64,000 nt of DNA from Clostridium_AF sediminicola (GTDB lineage: Bacteria; Bacillota; Clostridia; Clostridiales; Clostridiaceae): contig NZ_BAABMF010000001.1 of the NCBI RefSeq assembly GCF_050402865.1, forward strand, positions 248,001-312,000, read 5' to 3'. Position numbers and translations under genes: made by a program. Positions 17,143 to 25,793 of the stretch are shown here, piece by piece; the first letter of the stretch is position 1; every line of letters begins with the position of its first letter. A model generated the notes under the pieces. That model had not been told where the DNA came from and made no database searches. It saw only the letters and a program-made list of their open reading frames with translations.

Positions 17143-18057
17143 TTAAAATAAAGCTTCCACAAAATCTTTTGCACTAAACTCTTGTAAATCATCAATACTC
17201 TCACCTACACCAATCATTTTAACTGGTATATCAAGCAAATGTTTTATTGCTATTACAACTCCACCTTTTGCAGTACCATCAAGTTTTGTAAGTATTATTC
17301 CATCAATTAAGCAAACCTCTTTAAACTGTTTCGCCTGCATTAAAGCATTCTGACCAGTTGTACCATCTAAAACAAGATAAGTTTTTTTGTTTGCTTCAGA
17401 ATACTCTCTCTCAATAATTCTATTAATTTTACCAAGTTCATTCATCAAATTTTTCTTATTATGAAGTCTACCTGCTGTATCACATATCAGAATATCCGCT
17501 TTTCTAGCTTTTGCTGATTGAATAGCATCAAATACTACAGCTCCTGGATCTGCTCCCTCGGAATGTTTTATCAGATCAACATTTGCTCTATCTGCCCATA
17601 CCTGTAATTGATCTATTGCCGCTGCTCTAAATGTATCTGCTGCAGCCAATAGTACTTTGTAGTCTTTCCTCTTCAATTTAGCTGAAATCTTTCCGATAGA
17701 AGTTGTTTTTCCAGCACCATTTACGCCTATTATAAATAAAACTTCTGGAGTAGTTTCTGGGTCAATAGAATTTTCCTCTTCTCCAAAAATTTCGACTATA
17801 ACTTCTTTCAAACAATTATTGATTTGCAAAGGATCTTTTATTCTCTTCTCCCTAACTTTGTTCCTAAGTTTTTCAATTATAAATATTGAAGTATCTACCC
17901 CTATATCAGCTGTAATTAAAATTTCTTCCAATTCTTCGTATAAATCTTCGTCTATTGTTACTGCTGAGCTTAGTGCATCAACAACTTTGTTTGTTAGATT
18001 ATCCTTTGTCTTAGATAACCCACTTTTTAATTTTTCAAAAAACTTACCTATCATCAT
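17143..18057 (-). CDS. ftsY: SRP receptor FtsY
   Basis: Membrane-associated GTPase that receives SRP-ribosome complexes. The 304-residue protein has a short basic N-terminal part (no long acidic A domain, as in other Gram-positives). NG-domain motifs follow: GVNGAGKTTSIGKI (about residues 111-124), DTAGRLHNKKNLMNEL, and LTKLDGTAKGGV. The start has two adjacent ATGs after AAGGAGG. It follows smc by 12 nt. Confidence 0.96.
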   Translation of the reverse strand: MMIGKFFEKLKSGLSKTKDNLTNKVVDALSSAVTIDEDLYEELEEILITADIGVDTSIFIIEKLRNKVREKRIKDPLQINNCLKEVIVEIFGEEENSIDPETTPEVLFIIGVNGAGKTTSIGKISAKLKRKDYKVLLAAADTFRAAAIDQLQVWADRANVDLIKHSEGADPGAVVFDAIQSAKARKADILICDTAGRLHNKKNLMNELGKINRIIEREYSEANKKTYLVLDGTTGQNALMQAKQFKEVCLIDGIILTKLDGTAKGGVVIAIKHLLDIPVKMIGVGESIDDLQEFSAKDFVEALF

Positions 18058-18069
18058 TTATTCCTCCTT

Positions 18070-21000
18070 TTAATACTTGTTTAAATCGACTGAAACAATT
18101 TTTGATACACCTTTTTCTTCCATAGTAACTCCATAAAGCGCATCACAGGACTCCATGGTCCCTTTTCTATGAGTTATAATTATAAATTGAGTATTATCAG
18201 AAAATTTACGTAGAAATTCAGAAAATCTAGCAACATTAGCATCATCTAGTGCAGCTTCTATCTCATCAAGTATACAGAATGGAGATGGTTTCATTTTTTG
18301 AATAGCAAATAATAAAGCTATTGCAGAAAGGCCTTTTTCTCCCCCTGACATTAGATTAATATTCTGAAGTTTCTTTCCTGGTGGTTGAACATTAATATCA
18401 ATATTAGCAGTTAATTCATCACCTTCTCCTAATATCAAGTCTGCATGCCCACCTTTAAACAATTCAACAAAGGTTTCATTAAAGTTATCCCTAAGTTTTC
18501 TAAAGTTTTCTCTAAAAACATTTTTCATTTTTTTTGTCATTTCCTCGATAAGTGATTCAATTTCAATTTTTGCATTTAATAAATCTTCCTTTTGATCTTT
18601 TAAAAAATTATATTTTTCTAAAAGTTCTTTATATTCTTCAATAGCACCTACATTAACAACACCTAATGCTTTGATTTTAGATTTAAACTCTTTTATCTCT
18701 ACTCTAAATGATTCTACATTAATATTATCTATTTTATAATCTAATGCTTCAGCAAAAGTCAATCCAATTTCATCATTTAGTTTGCAATATTTTTGCTCTA
18801 ATTCTATTTCTAATTTTGCACTGTCAACCTTAAGTTTTTGCTCATACTTTATCTTTTGGTTAAGTAAAAGTTGCTTTTCTTCTTTTGCACTTATTAAGGT
18901 ATTTATTGTGTCTTTTAATTTAATTTTTATAATTTCATTCTTTTTAAATTTATCCTCAAACGTAATTAATTGTTTGTCAATTTCATTAATTTTTATTTGA
19001 TTTTCAGTAATATCTTTATCGAATACCGTTTTATTATTCATAGAATCATCTATTTCAGTTTTCTTTTTATTCCAATTAGCTGAAATTTCTCTTAAGTCAA
19101 ATTTAATTCTTGATAATTCATTATTTTTACTTGAAATTATTTCATTGTTTTGCGCTAATTCTATTTTAGAATCCATTAAAAACTCTTTATTTATATCTAA
19201 TTCAGCTTTCATATTCTTAATTTTTGCTTCAAATTCATTTACTAAAACTTTATCACTGTCAACTTTTAATGAAAGTTCCTCTGCTTTTTCTTCAAAAATC
19301 TTAGCATCATCATAGGTTTTTGAAATATTTAAATTGATTGTTGTCATTTCTTTTTTAGCAATAGATAAATCCTTCTTCAATTTATCATTTTCATTTAAGA
19401 CCGCAATCTTTTTTCCATTAATTTTTGTTATATCAATATTTTTATAATGAATTTTATCTCTTAAATCTAAGCATGAATCATCTAATTCTTTAATAGTATT
19501 AATTAATGCCTCTATTTCTTCGTTGAGCTTTGAAACTTTTTCTTTCATTTTATTTTTATTTTCTTTAGTCTCGTCAATTTTTCTTTTTCTTGATATTACA
19601 TTAAAAGATTTTTTATAAATGCTTCCTCCTGTAAAAGAACCTCCAGCATTAACCACATCACCTTTTAACGTAACAATTTTAAAGGAATACTTATTAATTT
19701 TAGCAATACGAGATGCATTTTCTAAGTCATCAACTATAAGAATCCTACCCAATAAATAATCAATTGGAATAGTATATTTTTCATTAAAATTCACAATATC
19801 AGATGCAATACCAATAAAGCCTTGGGATTTTTTTGTTTCATTATTTACTATTAATTTTCTTGGTTTAATAGTATTCATAGGTAAAAAAGTTGCTCTTCCA
19901 AGTTTCTTACTTTTTAAATATTTAATTAATTCTTTTGCCACATAGTCATTATCAGTAATAATATTAGAAATAGAACTGCCTAAAGCAATTTCAATTGCCG
20001 TTTCATATTTTTCATCAGCATCAATAACTTCACCAACTATTTTGCACTTACCAAATGCATCAGGTATTTCATTATTGTCAATAAATTTCATTAATTCTTT
20101 AGTTGCTTTATTGTAACCTTCATGATTTTTCTCAAGATCCAACAACATTCTGTAATGAGCTTCCATTTTGTTAAGTTCTTGAGTATATTTTTTGAACTCA
20201 TTTTGTATATTTGTTAATTCTCTTTTTTTAGAGACAATGTTTTTTTTGTTTTTAGTAATTTCTTCTTCTAATTCTTGTATGGATAAGTTACATTTTTCAA
20301 CTTCTTTATCTAAAAGTTCTACAGTCTGTATATTAATACTATAGGTGTTTTTATAAGTATCATATGCTTCTTTCATCTCTTCTAACTTAGTTTGATAGTT
20401 TGATATATTATTTTTTATTAAATTAATATTATTTTTATATGTAGATATATTTCTTAAATGTTCAATTATTAGATTCTTTTTTTCTTCATATTTTTTTTCA
20501 CTAGAAGTTATTTCTTCTTCCATACTATATATACTTGAATCATAATTTTTTATAGTATCTTGCATTTTATGTTTTTTGAAGTTTAAATCGTCTATGCTTT
20601 TTTCTAATTCAGATTTTGCCTTTGTGCATCTATCTTTTCTATTGATAATTTCTTCAATTTCTACTTTAGTTTTGTTAATAAAACCTTCTAAATTATTTAT
20701 TTTTTCAGTTTTTAATTTATTATCGTGTACTAATTCTTGTTTTATTTCCTTAATTCTAAAAAAATCTTCTTTATCTGAAACATTTGTATTTTCTATTTCA
20801 TCTAATTCTTTATTTTTTTCTTTAATTTTTTCCTGTAATTTTTCATTTTCTTTATCAATAATCTCTATTTCATTTTCTTTTTCTGATAATTGATTTTTAG
20901 TCTTAATATTCTTTTGTTGGATTTCGTCAATAGTATACACAAGGATATTTATTTCTTTAACCTTAAGTTCTTCAGCTAATTCAAGAAATTTTTGAGCTTT

Positions 21001-21630
21001 TTCACTTTCTATCTTAAGAGGATCTATTCTTTCCTCATATGTAGTAAAAATATCATCTACTCTTTGCAAATTTTCCATAGTTTTAGTTAATTTCTTTTCA
21101 GCATCATTTTTTCTAGTTTTATATTTAACTATACCTGCAGCTTCTTCTACCAGACTTCTTCTCTCTTCAGGTCGTCCGCTTAGAATTGCCTCTATTTTAC
21201 CTTGTCCTATTATTGAATATCCTTCTTTTCCTACACCTGTATCCATAAACAATTCTTGAATGTCTTTTAATCTACACTTTGTATTATTTATAGAGTACTC
21301 ACTGTCACCTGATCTATATAGTCTTCTAGAAATTCTTACTTCATTATAGTCAAGTGGTAAACCTTCATCAGCATTATCTAACACTAATGAAACCTGTGCC
21401 AATCCTAAAGGCTTTCTAAATTGAGTTCCTGCAAATATAACATCTTCCATTTTCCCACCACGAAGATTTTTTACACTTTGTTCTCCAAGAACCCATTTTA
21501 CTGAATCTGAAATGTTGCTTTTACCAGAACCGTTTGGTCCTACCACAGCAGTTATTCCTGATTTAAATTCTATATTTGTCTTGTCAGCAAAAGATTTAAA
21601 GCCTCTTACTTCAAGTGACTTCAAAAACAT
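18070..21630 (-). CDS. smc: chromosome segregation protein SMC
   Basis: Condensin ATPase that loops and organises the chromosome. The 1186-residue protein has head motifs at both ends: Walker A GPNGSGKSN (about residues 31-39), the signature MSGGEKGLSAIALLFAI, and Walker B PFCILDEIEAALDDAN. Between them lie two long coiled coils and a hinge near residues 520-650 containing GKCKIVGEVIDADEKYETAI and GGSFTGGS. Length is typical. It starts after AGGAGAG, follows the 31-codon membrane ORF, and is followed by ftsY. Confidence 0.97.
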   Translation of the reverse strand: MFLKSLEVRGFKSFADKTNIEFKSGITAVVGPNGSGKSNISDSVKWVLGEQSVKNLRGGKMEDVIFAGTQFRKPLGLAQVSLVLDNADEGLPLDYNEVRISRRLYRSGDSEYSINNTKCRLKDIQELFMDTGVGKEGYSIIGQGKIEAILSGRPEERRSLVEEAAGIVKYKTRKNDAEKKLTKTMENLQRVDDIFTTYEERIDPLKIESEKAQKFLELAEELKVKEINILVYTIDEIQQKNIKTKNQLSEKENEIEIIDKENEKLQEKIKEKNKELDEIENTNVSDKEDFFRIKEIKQELVHDNKLKTEKINNLEGFINKTKVEIEEIINRKDRCTKAKSELEKSIDDLNFKKHKMQDTIKNYDSSIYSMEEEITSSEKKYEEKKNLIIEHLRNISTYKNNINLIKNNISNYQTKLEEMKEAYDTYKNTYSINIQTVELLDKEVEKCNLSIQELEEEITKNKKNIVSKKRELTNIQNEFKKYTQELNKMEAHYRMLLDLEKNHEGYNKATKELMKFIDNNEIPDAFGKCKIVGEVIDADEKYETAIEIALGSSISNIITDNDYVAKELIKYLKSKKLGRATFLPMNTIKPRKLIVNNETKKSQGFIGIASDIVNFNEKYTIPIDYLLGRILIVDDLENASRIAKINKYSFKIVTLKGDVVNAGGSFTGGSIYKKSFNVISRKRKIDETKENKNKMKEKVSKLNEEIEALINTIKELDDSCLDLRDKIHYKNIDITKINGKKIAVLNENDKLKKDLSIAKKEMTTINLNISKTYDDAKIFEEKAEELSLKVDSDKVLVNEFEAKIKNMKAELDINKEFLMDSKIELAQNNEIISSKNNELSRIKFDLREISANWNKKKTEIDDSMNNKTVFDKDITENQIKINEIDKQLITFEDKFKKNEIIKIKLKDTINTLISAKEEKQLLLNQKIKYEQKLKVDSAKLEIELEQKYCKLNDEIGLTFAEALDYKIDNINVESFRVEIKEFKSKIKALGVVNVGAIEEYKELLEKYNFLKDQKEDLLNAKIEIESLIEEMTKKMKNVFRENFRKLRDNFNETFVELFKGGHADLILGEGDELTANIDINVQPPGKKLQNINLMSGGEKGLSAIALLFAIQKMKPSPFCILDEIEAALDDANVARFSEFLRKFSDNTQFIIITHRKGTMESCDALYGVTMEEKGVSKIVSVDLNKY

Positions 21631-21653
21631 ATTTCACTCTCCTAAATGCTAAT

Positions 21654-21749
21654 TTAATAAATCAAAAAACTAAATATTGATAATATAAATATTGATAAAA
21701 TAAATATCAAAGTAAATTGTACAATATTTTTCTTTATTTTACGGTTCAT
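21654..21749 (-). CDS. 31-residue single-span membrane peptide upstream of smc
   Basis: A small open frame starts with ATG at 21749, 7 nt after GAGGTG, and stops with TAA at 21654. It encodes a positively charged N-terminus (MNRKIKKN) and one hydrophobic stretch (FTLIFILSIFILSIFSFLIY) running to the end. The composition fits a small membrane peptide with the N-terminus inside. It ends 23 nt before the smc start, so the two are probably on one mRNA. A loose TTGATA...TATAAA promoter is possible near 21780-21812. No homology can be claimed; it could be spurious because the region is AT-rich, but the ribosome site and charge pattern argue for it. Confidence 0.6.
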   Translation of the reverse strand: MNRKIKKNIVQFTLIFILSIFILSIFSFLIY

Positions 21750-21814
21750 ATATATCACCTCATTTTCGTTACTTAATAAGTTTATATTAAAAATAAAAAA
21801 ATATCAACAAAATA

Positions 21815-21837
21815 AAAACCGTGCTAAGCACGGTTTT
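21815..21837 (-). terminator. intrinsic terminator after spoVS
   Basis: A 10-bp stem (21815-21824 with 21828-21837) with a TAA loop has A/T runs on both sides. It lies directly at the spoVS stop and should work on the minus strand, isolating spoVS from the membrane ORF and smc. Confidence 0.9.
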
Positions 21838-21839
21838 TT

Positions 21840-22100
21840 TTATCTTGGTTCAACAATAAATTTTATAGCTGTTCTTTCATCACCATTTATATTTATTTGA
21901 GAGAATGCCGGAATTGCTATTAAATCTATTCCGTTAGGAGCTACAAATCCTCTTGTGATAGCCAATGCTTTAACTGCTTGATTAACTGCACCTGCACCTA
22001 CTGCTTGTATTTCAACACTTCCACTTTCTCGTAAAACTGCTGCTAATGCACCTGCTACGGATTTTGGTTGAGATTTTGCTGATACTTTTAATATTTCCAT
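21840..22100 (-). CDS. spoVS: stage V sporulation protein S
   Basis: Small (86 residues) Alba-like protein needed for sporulation progress and coat assembly. MEILKVSAKSQPKSVAGALA and the following AVLRESGSVEIQAVGAGAVN match the highly conserved SpoVS sequence. The ATG follows GGGAGG. It is a single-gene unit with a sigma-H-type promoter upstream and a strong terminator. Confidence 0.97.
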   Translation of the reverse strand: MEILKVSAKSQPKSVAGALAAVLRESGSVEIQAVGAGAVNQAVKALAITRGFVAPNGIDLIAIPAFSQININGDERTAIKFIVEPR

Positions 22101-22157
22101 TTTTGTTACCTCCCTACATATTTTACCTTATTTAAAAGAAAATTCTCCATAGGGAAT

Positions 22158-22186
22158 ATATTCTATAAATTATGGAAATATCCTTC
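22158..22186 (-). promoter_or_regulatory. sigma-H-type promoter of spoVS
   Basis: On the minus strand GAAGGATAT (22178-22186) and ATAGAATAT (22158-22166) are 11 nt apart. Both halves fit the published Bacillus sigma-H consensus (RnAGGAWWW, 11-12 nt, RnnGAATWW) without mismatch. It overlaps the end of the upstream radical SAM gene. spoVS is a sigma-H gene in B. subtilis, which supports the call. Confidence 0.75.
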
Positions 22187-23251
22187 TTTATATAATTTTT
22201 TTATATAATTAATTATCGATATTTTTCTACATATTTTTTCATATTCAAATTTAATATGCCATCTATCTATACAAGTATCTTGTTTTACTATAATTATCTT
22301 CTCACTTAGTTTGTTAATAGTATCATAAAAATATTTTTTCTTATTTGAGTATAACTTAGAAATATCTTTATTGTTAACAGTTATAATAACTTCTTCAGCA
22401 GCTATTTTATTCACTATATCAATAATAATTCCGTTATATATTTTACTTTCTATAAGTTCACGAATAGATGGATGAAAAGGTCCTGCTATAACTTCCGCAT
22501 TTTCATTTATTTCTTCCGTTGGTTGTAAACCTATTCTTATGACGTTAATATCATTTGCAATAAGCATTGAATAAACAGTTTTTGTTATTTCTAATGCTTC
22601 TTCTAAAGTATATGGAATATACTCTTTTCTTTTAAACATATCTTCCATTGGAGTATTTTTTATTGTAAGAGCCGGATATATTCTACATATATCCGGATTA
22701 AGAGAAATAACTTTTTCAGCTGTAGCAATATCCTTAGAATAAGTATCTTTAGGCAACCCTATCATTATTTGAATTCCCAAAGTAAATCCATATTCCTTAA
22801 TTAATTTAGAAGCATTAGTTACATCACTAACAGAATGTCCTCTCCCAGACTTAAGTAAAACCTCTTCATCCAATGATTGAACTCCAAGTTCAATTACATC
22901 TACAGAATAACTTTTCAAGTTGTCTAATATTTCTTTATTTATATAATCTGGTCGTGTAGATAAATGAATTTTGTCTATCATACCCTTTTGCTTATATTTG
23001 AATGCTACTTCTAACAACTCGTTTTGTAAATCAAACTCTATCCCAGTAAATGTTCCTCCATAAAAGGAAACTTCAACAATTGCATTTGCTCTTTTTATCG
23101 TTTTAAGGTGTTCAATAATAATATTTTCTGCAATGTGAGCATTTATTTTATTTTCTTCTCCAGTTATAGTATCTTGATTACAAAAAACACAATTATGTGG
23201 ACAACCTTCATGAGCTACAAAAATTGGGATAATATAATGTCTCTTACTCAT
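22163..23251 (-). CDS. radical SAM protein, Elp3-like without acetyltransferase domain
   Basis: Radical SAM enzyme of unknown substrate. The 362-residue protein has the iron-sulfur motif CPHNCVFC (C-x3-C-x2-C) near residue 17, a GGTFTGIE segment, DVIELGVQSLDEEVL and QIMIGLPKDT, as in the Elp3/HemN-like branch. It lacks the C-terminal GNAT domain of true Elp3. Its ATG lies inside the end of rnc (8-nt overlap) after TTGGAGG, so it is translated together with RNase III. Genes of this type often lie between rnc and smc in Clostridia; a role in RNA modification is inference. Confidence 0.85.
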   Translation of the reverse strand: MSKRHYIIPIFVAHEGCPHNCVFCNQDTITGEENKINAHIAENIIIEHLKTIKRANAIVEVSFYGGTFTGIEFDLQNELLEVAFKYKQKGMIDKIHLSTRPDYINKEILDNLKSYSVDVIELGVQSLDEEVLLKSGRGHSVSDVTNASKLIKEYGFTLGIQIMIGLPKDTYSKDIATAEKVISLNPDICRIYPALTIKNTPMEDMFKRKEYIPYTLEEALEITKTVYSMLIANDINVIRIGLQPTEEINENAEVIAGPFHPSIRELIESKIYNGIIIDIVNKIAAEEVIITVNNKDISKLYSNKKKYFYDTINKLSEKIIIVKQDTCIDRWHIKFEYEKICRKISIINYIKKLYKEGYFHNL

Positions 23252-23951
23252 TTATTTCCTCCAACTTCATTAAAGCTTCTTTAGCTGCATTTTGTTCTGA
23301 TTCTTTTTTTGAGTATCCTTTTCCTTTACCATAAACAAGTGAATCAACTAAAACTTCAGTAAAAAATATCCTTCTGTGGGGAGGTCCATCATGCTTTACT
23401 AAATTATAATTGATGGAAAAATCACCCTTCTTCTGGATAATTTCTTGTAATTTCGTTTTATAATCTGATATGTACTTATCATTATGAACCAAATCGATTA
23501 TAGTTTGAAAATTTTCTAAAATAAAAGTTCTTGCTTTAGAATATCCTTTATCTATATATACTGCAGCGATTATTGCTTCAACACAATCTGCTAAAATTGA
23601 AATTCTAGTTCGTCCACCTGTCATTTCTTCACCTTTAGACATTTGTATATATGATCCTATTCCCCATTCCTTTGAAACATAAAATAATGAATCTCCACAA
23701 ACAATTAATGCTCTTTTTTTTGTTAAAAATCCTTCTGGCTTATCTTCATACTTTTTAAATAAATATTCTGAAATACATAATTGTAAAACTGAATCACCTA
23801 AAAATTCTAATCTTTCATTAAATTGTGTTCCTTTTTTTTCATTTGCATAAGAACTATGTGTTAAAGCAGTGTTTAATAACTCAATGTTCTCAAATTTTAA
23901 ATTAAGTTTTTTTTCAAGTGCTCTTAAGTGACTTTTTCTCTTTTCATTCAT
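23244..23951 (-). CDS. rnc: ribonuclease III
   Basis: Double-strand-specific endonuclease for rRNA maturation and mRNA control. The 235-residue protein has the catalytic signature RLEFLGDSVLQL (about residues 45-56), ADCVEAIIAAVYIDKG, and a C-terminal dsRNA-binding domain ending in GYSKKESEQNAAKEALMKL. The ATG at 23951 follows AAGGAG. The 153-nt spacer to acpP is almost filled by a long hairpin, an obvious substrate type for this enzyme. Confidence 0.97.
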   Translation of the reverse strand: MNEKRKSHLRALEKKLNLKFENIELLNTALTHSSYANEKKGTQFNERLEFLGDSVLQLCISEYLFKKYEDKPEGFLTKKRALIVCGDSLFYVSKEWGIGSYIQMSKGEEMTGGRTRISILADCVEAIIAAVYIDKGYSKARTFILENFQTIIDLVHNDKYISDYKTKLQEIIQKKGDFSINYNLVKHDGPPHRRIFFTEVLVDSLVYGKGKGYSKKESEQNAAKEALMKLEEINE

Positions 23952-23972
23952 GAACTCACTCCTTATATCATA

Positions 23973-24106
23973 AATTAAAGTCCCAATAGATATCTCAGCT
24001 CAATAATTAATTTATGCATGTACCTTAACTCGTTGGTACATCGAGATTTTGGTACATGCATAAATTAAATTTCGCGGTAGAATCTCTATATATCGGGACT
24101 TTAATT
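23973..24106 (-). ncRNA. long double-stranded hairpin in the acpP-rnc leader
   Basis: Three stacked stems: a 12-bp outer stem (23973-23984 with 24095-24106), a 7-of-8-bp stem just inside, and an 18-bp perfect inner stem (24007-24024 with 24051-24068) capped by a 26-nt loop with its own CTCG/CGAG helix. The outer stem begins at the acpP stop codon. The whole ends about 20 nt before the rnc ATG. No T tract follows. It could be an RNase III autocontrol site or a miniature inverted-repeat element. Confidence 0.75.
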
Positions 24107-24338
24107 ATTCTTCTGAATGGTTTGTAATATATTCAACAACATCCTTAATAGTAGACATTTTTTCTGCATTTTCATCAGGGATTTCTACCCCAAACTCATC
24201 TTCACAAGCCATTATCAATTCAACGACATCTAAAGAATCTGCTCCCAAGTCTTCTATCAAAGACGTATTCTCTCCTATTGAATCAACACTAATTCCAAGT
24301 TGCTCTGCAATCATTTCTGCTACTTTTTCAAATATCAT
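24105..24338 (-). CDS. acpP: acyl carrier protein
   Basis: Carries growing acyl chains on a phosphopantetheine arm. The 77-residue acidic protein has the attachment site GADSLDVVELIM (Ser36) and begins MIFEKVAEMIAEQLGI. The ATG follows GGAGGTG. It is first in the acpP-rnc-radical SAM unit and downstream of plsX, linking it to phosphatidic acid synthesis. Confidence 0.97.
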   Translation of the reverse strand: MIFEKVAEMIAEQLGISVDSIGENTSLIEDLGADSLDVVELIMACEDEFGVEIPDENAEKMSTIKDVVEYITNHSEE

Positions 24339-24373
24339 ATTTTCACCTCCAATACTAAAAATACTACAATATG

Positions 24374-24402
24374 ATACTATTATATTCCTTTAATTAAGTC
24401 AA
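24374..24402 (-). promoter_or_regulatory. probable sigma-A promoter of acpP-rnc
   Basis: TTGACT (24397-24402) and TAGTAT (24374-24379), 17 nt apart on the minus strand, lie in the 78-nt plsX-acpP gap. They would give acpP its own, stronger expression. Confidence 0.5.
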
Positions 24403-24416
24403 TAATCTTTTAAAAA

Positions 24417-25412
24417 TTATTCCATATTATTTTCTATACTTTTTTTTATTTTATGGACCACATTATTTTCATAGGATATAATTGCTTGCCTTATTGCATT
24501 CTTGATAGCTCTAGCATCGGAACTTCCATGAGCCTTTATACATATTCCATCAACACCTAAAAAAGCTGCTCCTCCATATTCTTTATAATCGAAATCTTTT
24601 TTAAATTTTTTAAATACTGGTTTTAATAATAGCCCACCAATTTTACCTCTTGTTGTTTTTACAATTTCCTCTTTTAATACGTCAAAAATGTTAAATGCAA
24701 CACCTTCATAAAGCTTCAAAATTGTATTCCCTGTAAAACCATCACAAACCAAAACGTTAGTCTCTCCTTTAGGGATTTCTCTTGGTTCTACATTTCCTAT
24801 AAAATTCATTTCACTATTTTTTAATAATTGGTATGTAGCTTTAGTTAATTCATTTCCTTTTTCTTCTTCGGAACCAATATTAACCAAACCTACAGTTGGT
24901 TTTTCAATATTTAATACATTTTTAAAATATATTTCTCCCATTCGACCAAATTGCACCAAATTAACTGGTTTGCAATCTGCATTTGCTCCAACATCAATTA
25001 CCATGAAAGGTGCTTTTTTTGCCGGCATAACTGGCGCTAAAGCCGGTCTTTTTATTCCTTTTATTCTTCCTATTACTAAAGTTGCTCCTGCTAAGAACGC
25101 TCCAGTACTACCAGCAGATATTACTGCATCAGCCTCTTTGTTTTTAACCATTGATAATGCTTTATGTATAGAAGACTCTTTTTTTCTTCTAATTGCCATT
25201 ACAGGGTGTTCATTATTTGTAATAACATCTTTTGCATGGACAATATTTATTCTATCTCTATTATATTCATATTTTGATAATTCTTCTTTCAAAATATCCT
25301 CTGGACCAGTAATAGTTATTTCGATATCATTTTCCTTAATTGCTTCAATGCAACCCGCTACTATCTGAACAGGAGCATTATCGCCACCCATTCCATCTAC
25401 AACAATTTTCAT
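24417..25412 (-). CDS. plsX: phosphate acyltransferase PlsX
   Basis: Converts acyl-ACP to acyl-phosphate, the first step of phosphatidic acid synthesis in Gram-positives. The 331-residue protein begins MKIVVDGMGGDNAP and has VISAGSTGAFLAGATL, RPALAPVMPAKKAPFMVIDVGANADCKP, and DGFTGN. It acts with PlsY, whose gene is not in this window. The ATG follows GAGGT. It lies upstream of acpP, as usual, and beyond a terminator from rpmF. Confidence 0.97.
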   Translation of the reverse strand: MKIVVDGMGGDNAPVQIVAGCIEAIKENDIEITITGPEDILKEELSKYEYNRDRINIVHAKDVITNNEHPVMAIRRKKESSIHKALSMVKNKEADAVISAGSTGAFLAGATLVIGRIKGIKRPALAPVMPAKKAPFMVIDVGANADCKPVNLVQFGRMGEIYFKNVLNIEKPTVGLVNIGSEEEKGNELTKATYQLLKNSEMNFIGNVEPREIPKGETNVLVCDGFTGNTILKLYEGVAFNIFDVLKEEIVKTTRGKIGGLLLKPVFKKFKKDFDYKEYGGAAFLGVDGICIKAHGSSDARAIKNAIRQAIISYENNVVHKIKKSIENNME

Positions 25413-25535
25413 ATGCTTACCTCACTTTTTTATTAACTAAATTTTAAATAGTTTTAATAATTACATTAATTACTAATATTAATACATTATCATTAAAAAC
25501 ATAATTTACATATTTATCTTTTTAATGATATTTAT

Positions 25536-25564
25536 ATTATAAAATAAAAAATCAAAAATTTAAA
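25536..25564 (-). promoter_or_regulatory. probable sigma-A promoter of plsX
   Basis: TTTAAA (25559-25564) and a perfect TATAAT (25536-25541), 17 nt apart on the minus strand, follow the rpmF terminator. The leader would be about 115 nt of very AT-rich sequence. No FapR-like operator was recognised. Confidence 0.5.
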
Positions 25565-25565
25565 T

Positions 25566-25593
25566 AAAAAAAAAGAAAGCCTTCAAGACTTTC
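25566..25593 (-). terminator. intrinsic terminator after rpmF
   Basis: A 7-bp stem (25575-25581 with 25587-25593, one G-T pair) is followed by nine or more T residues on the minus strand. It ends the yceD-rpmF transcript 4 nt past the rpmF stop. Confidence 0.88.
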
Positions 25594-25596
25594 CTT

Positions 25597-25779
25597 TTAT
25601 TCTTCTACTTTAACAACTTCTTTTCCATTGTAAAAACCACAACTTTTACAGATTCTATGAGCAAGTTTCATTTCATGGCATTGTGGACATTCAACTAATC
25701 CAGGAGCACTTAATTTGAAGTTTGAAGCTCTTCTCTGATCTCTTCTAGCTTTTGATGTTTTTCTTTTTGGATGTGCCAT
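25597..25779 (-). CDS. rpmF: 50S ribosomal protein L32, zinc form
   Basis: The 60-residue product MAHPKRKTSKARRDQRRA is L32. CPQCHEMKLAHRICKSCGFY provides the four zinc cysteines (C+ form). It lies 14 nt after yceD, the near-universal pairing. Confidence 0.97.
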   Translation of the reverse strand: MAHPKRKTSKARRDQRRASNFKLSAPGLVECPQCHEMKLAHRICKSCGFYNGKEVVKVEE

Positions 25780-25793
25780 CTATTTTCACCTCC

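Noticed and set aside
24970..25368. 132-codon open frame on the plus strand opposite plsX
   Set aside because: It lies wholly inside the conserved plsX gene, has no ribosome site and a composition expected for an antisense shadow.
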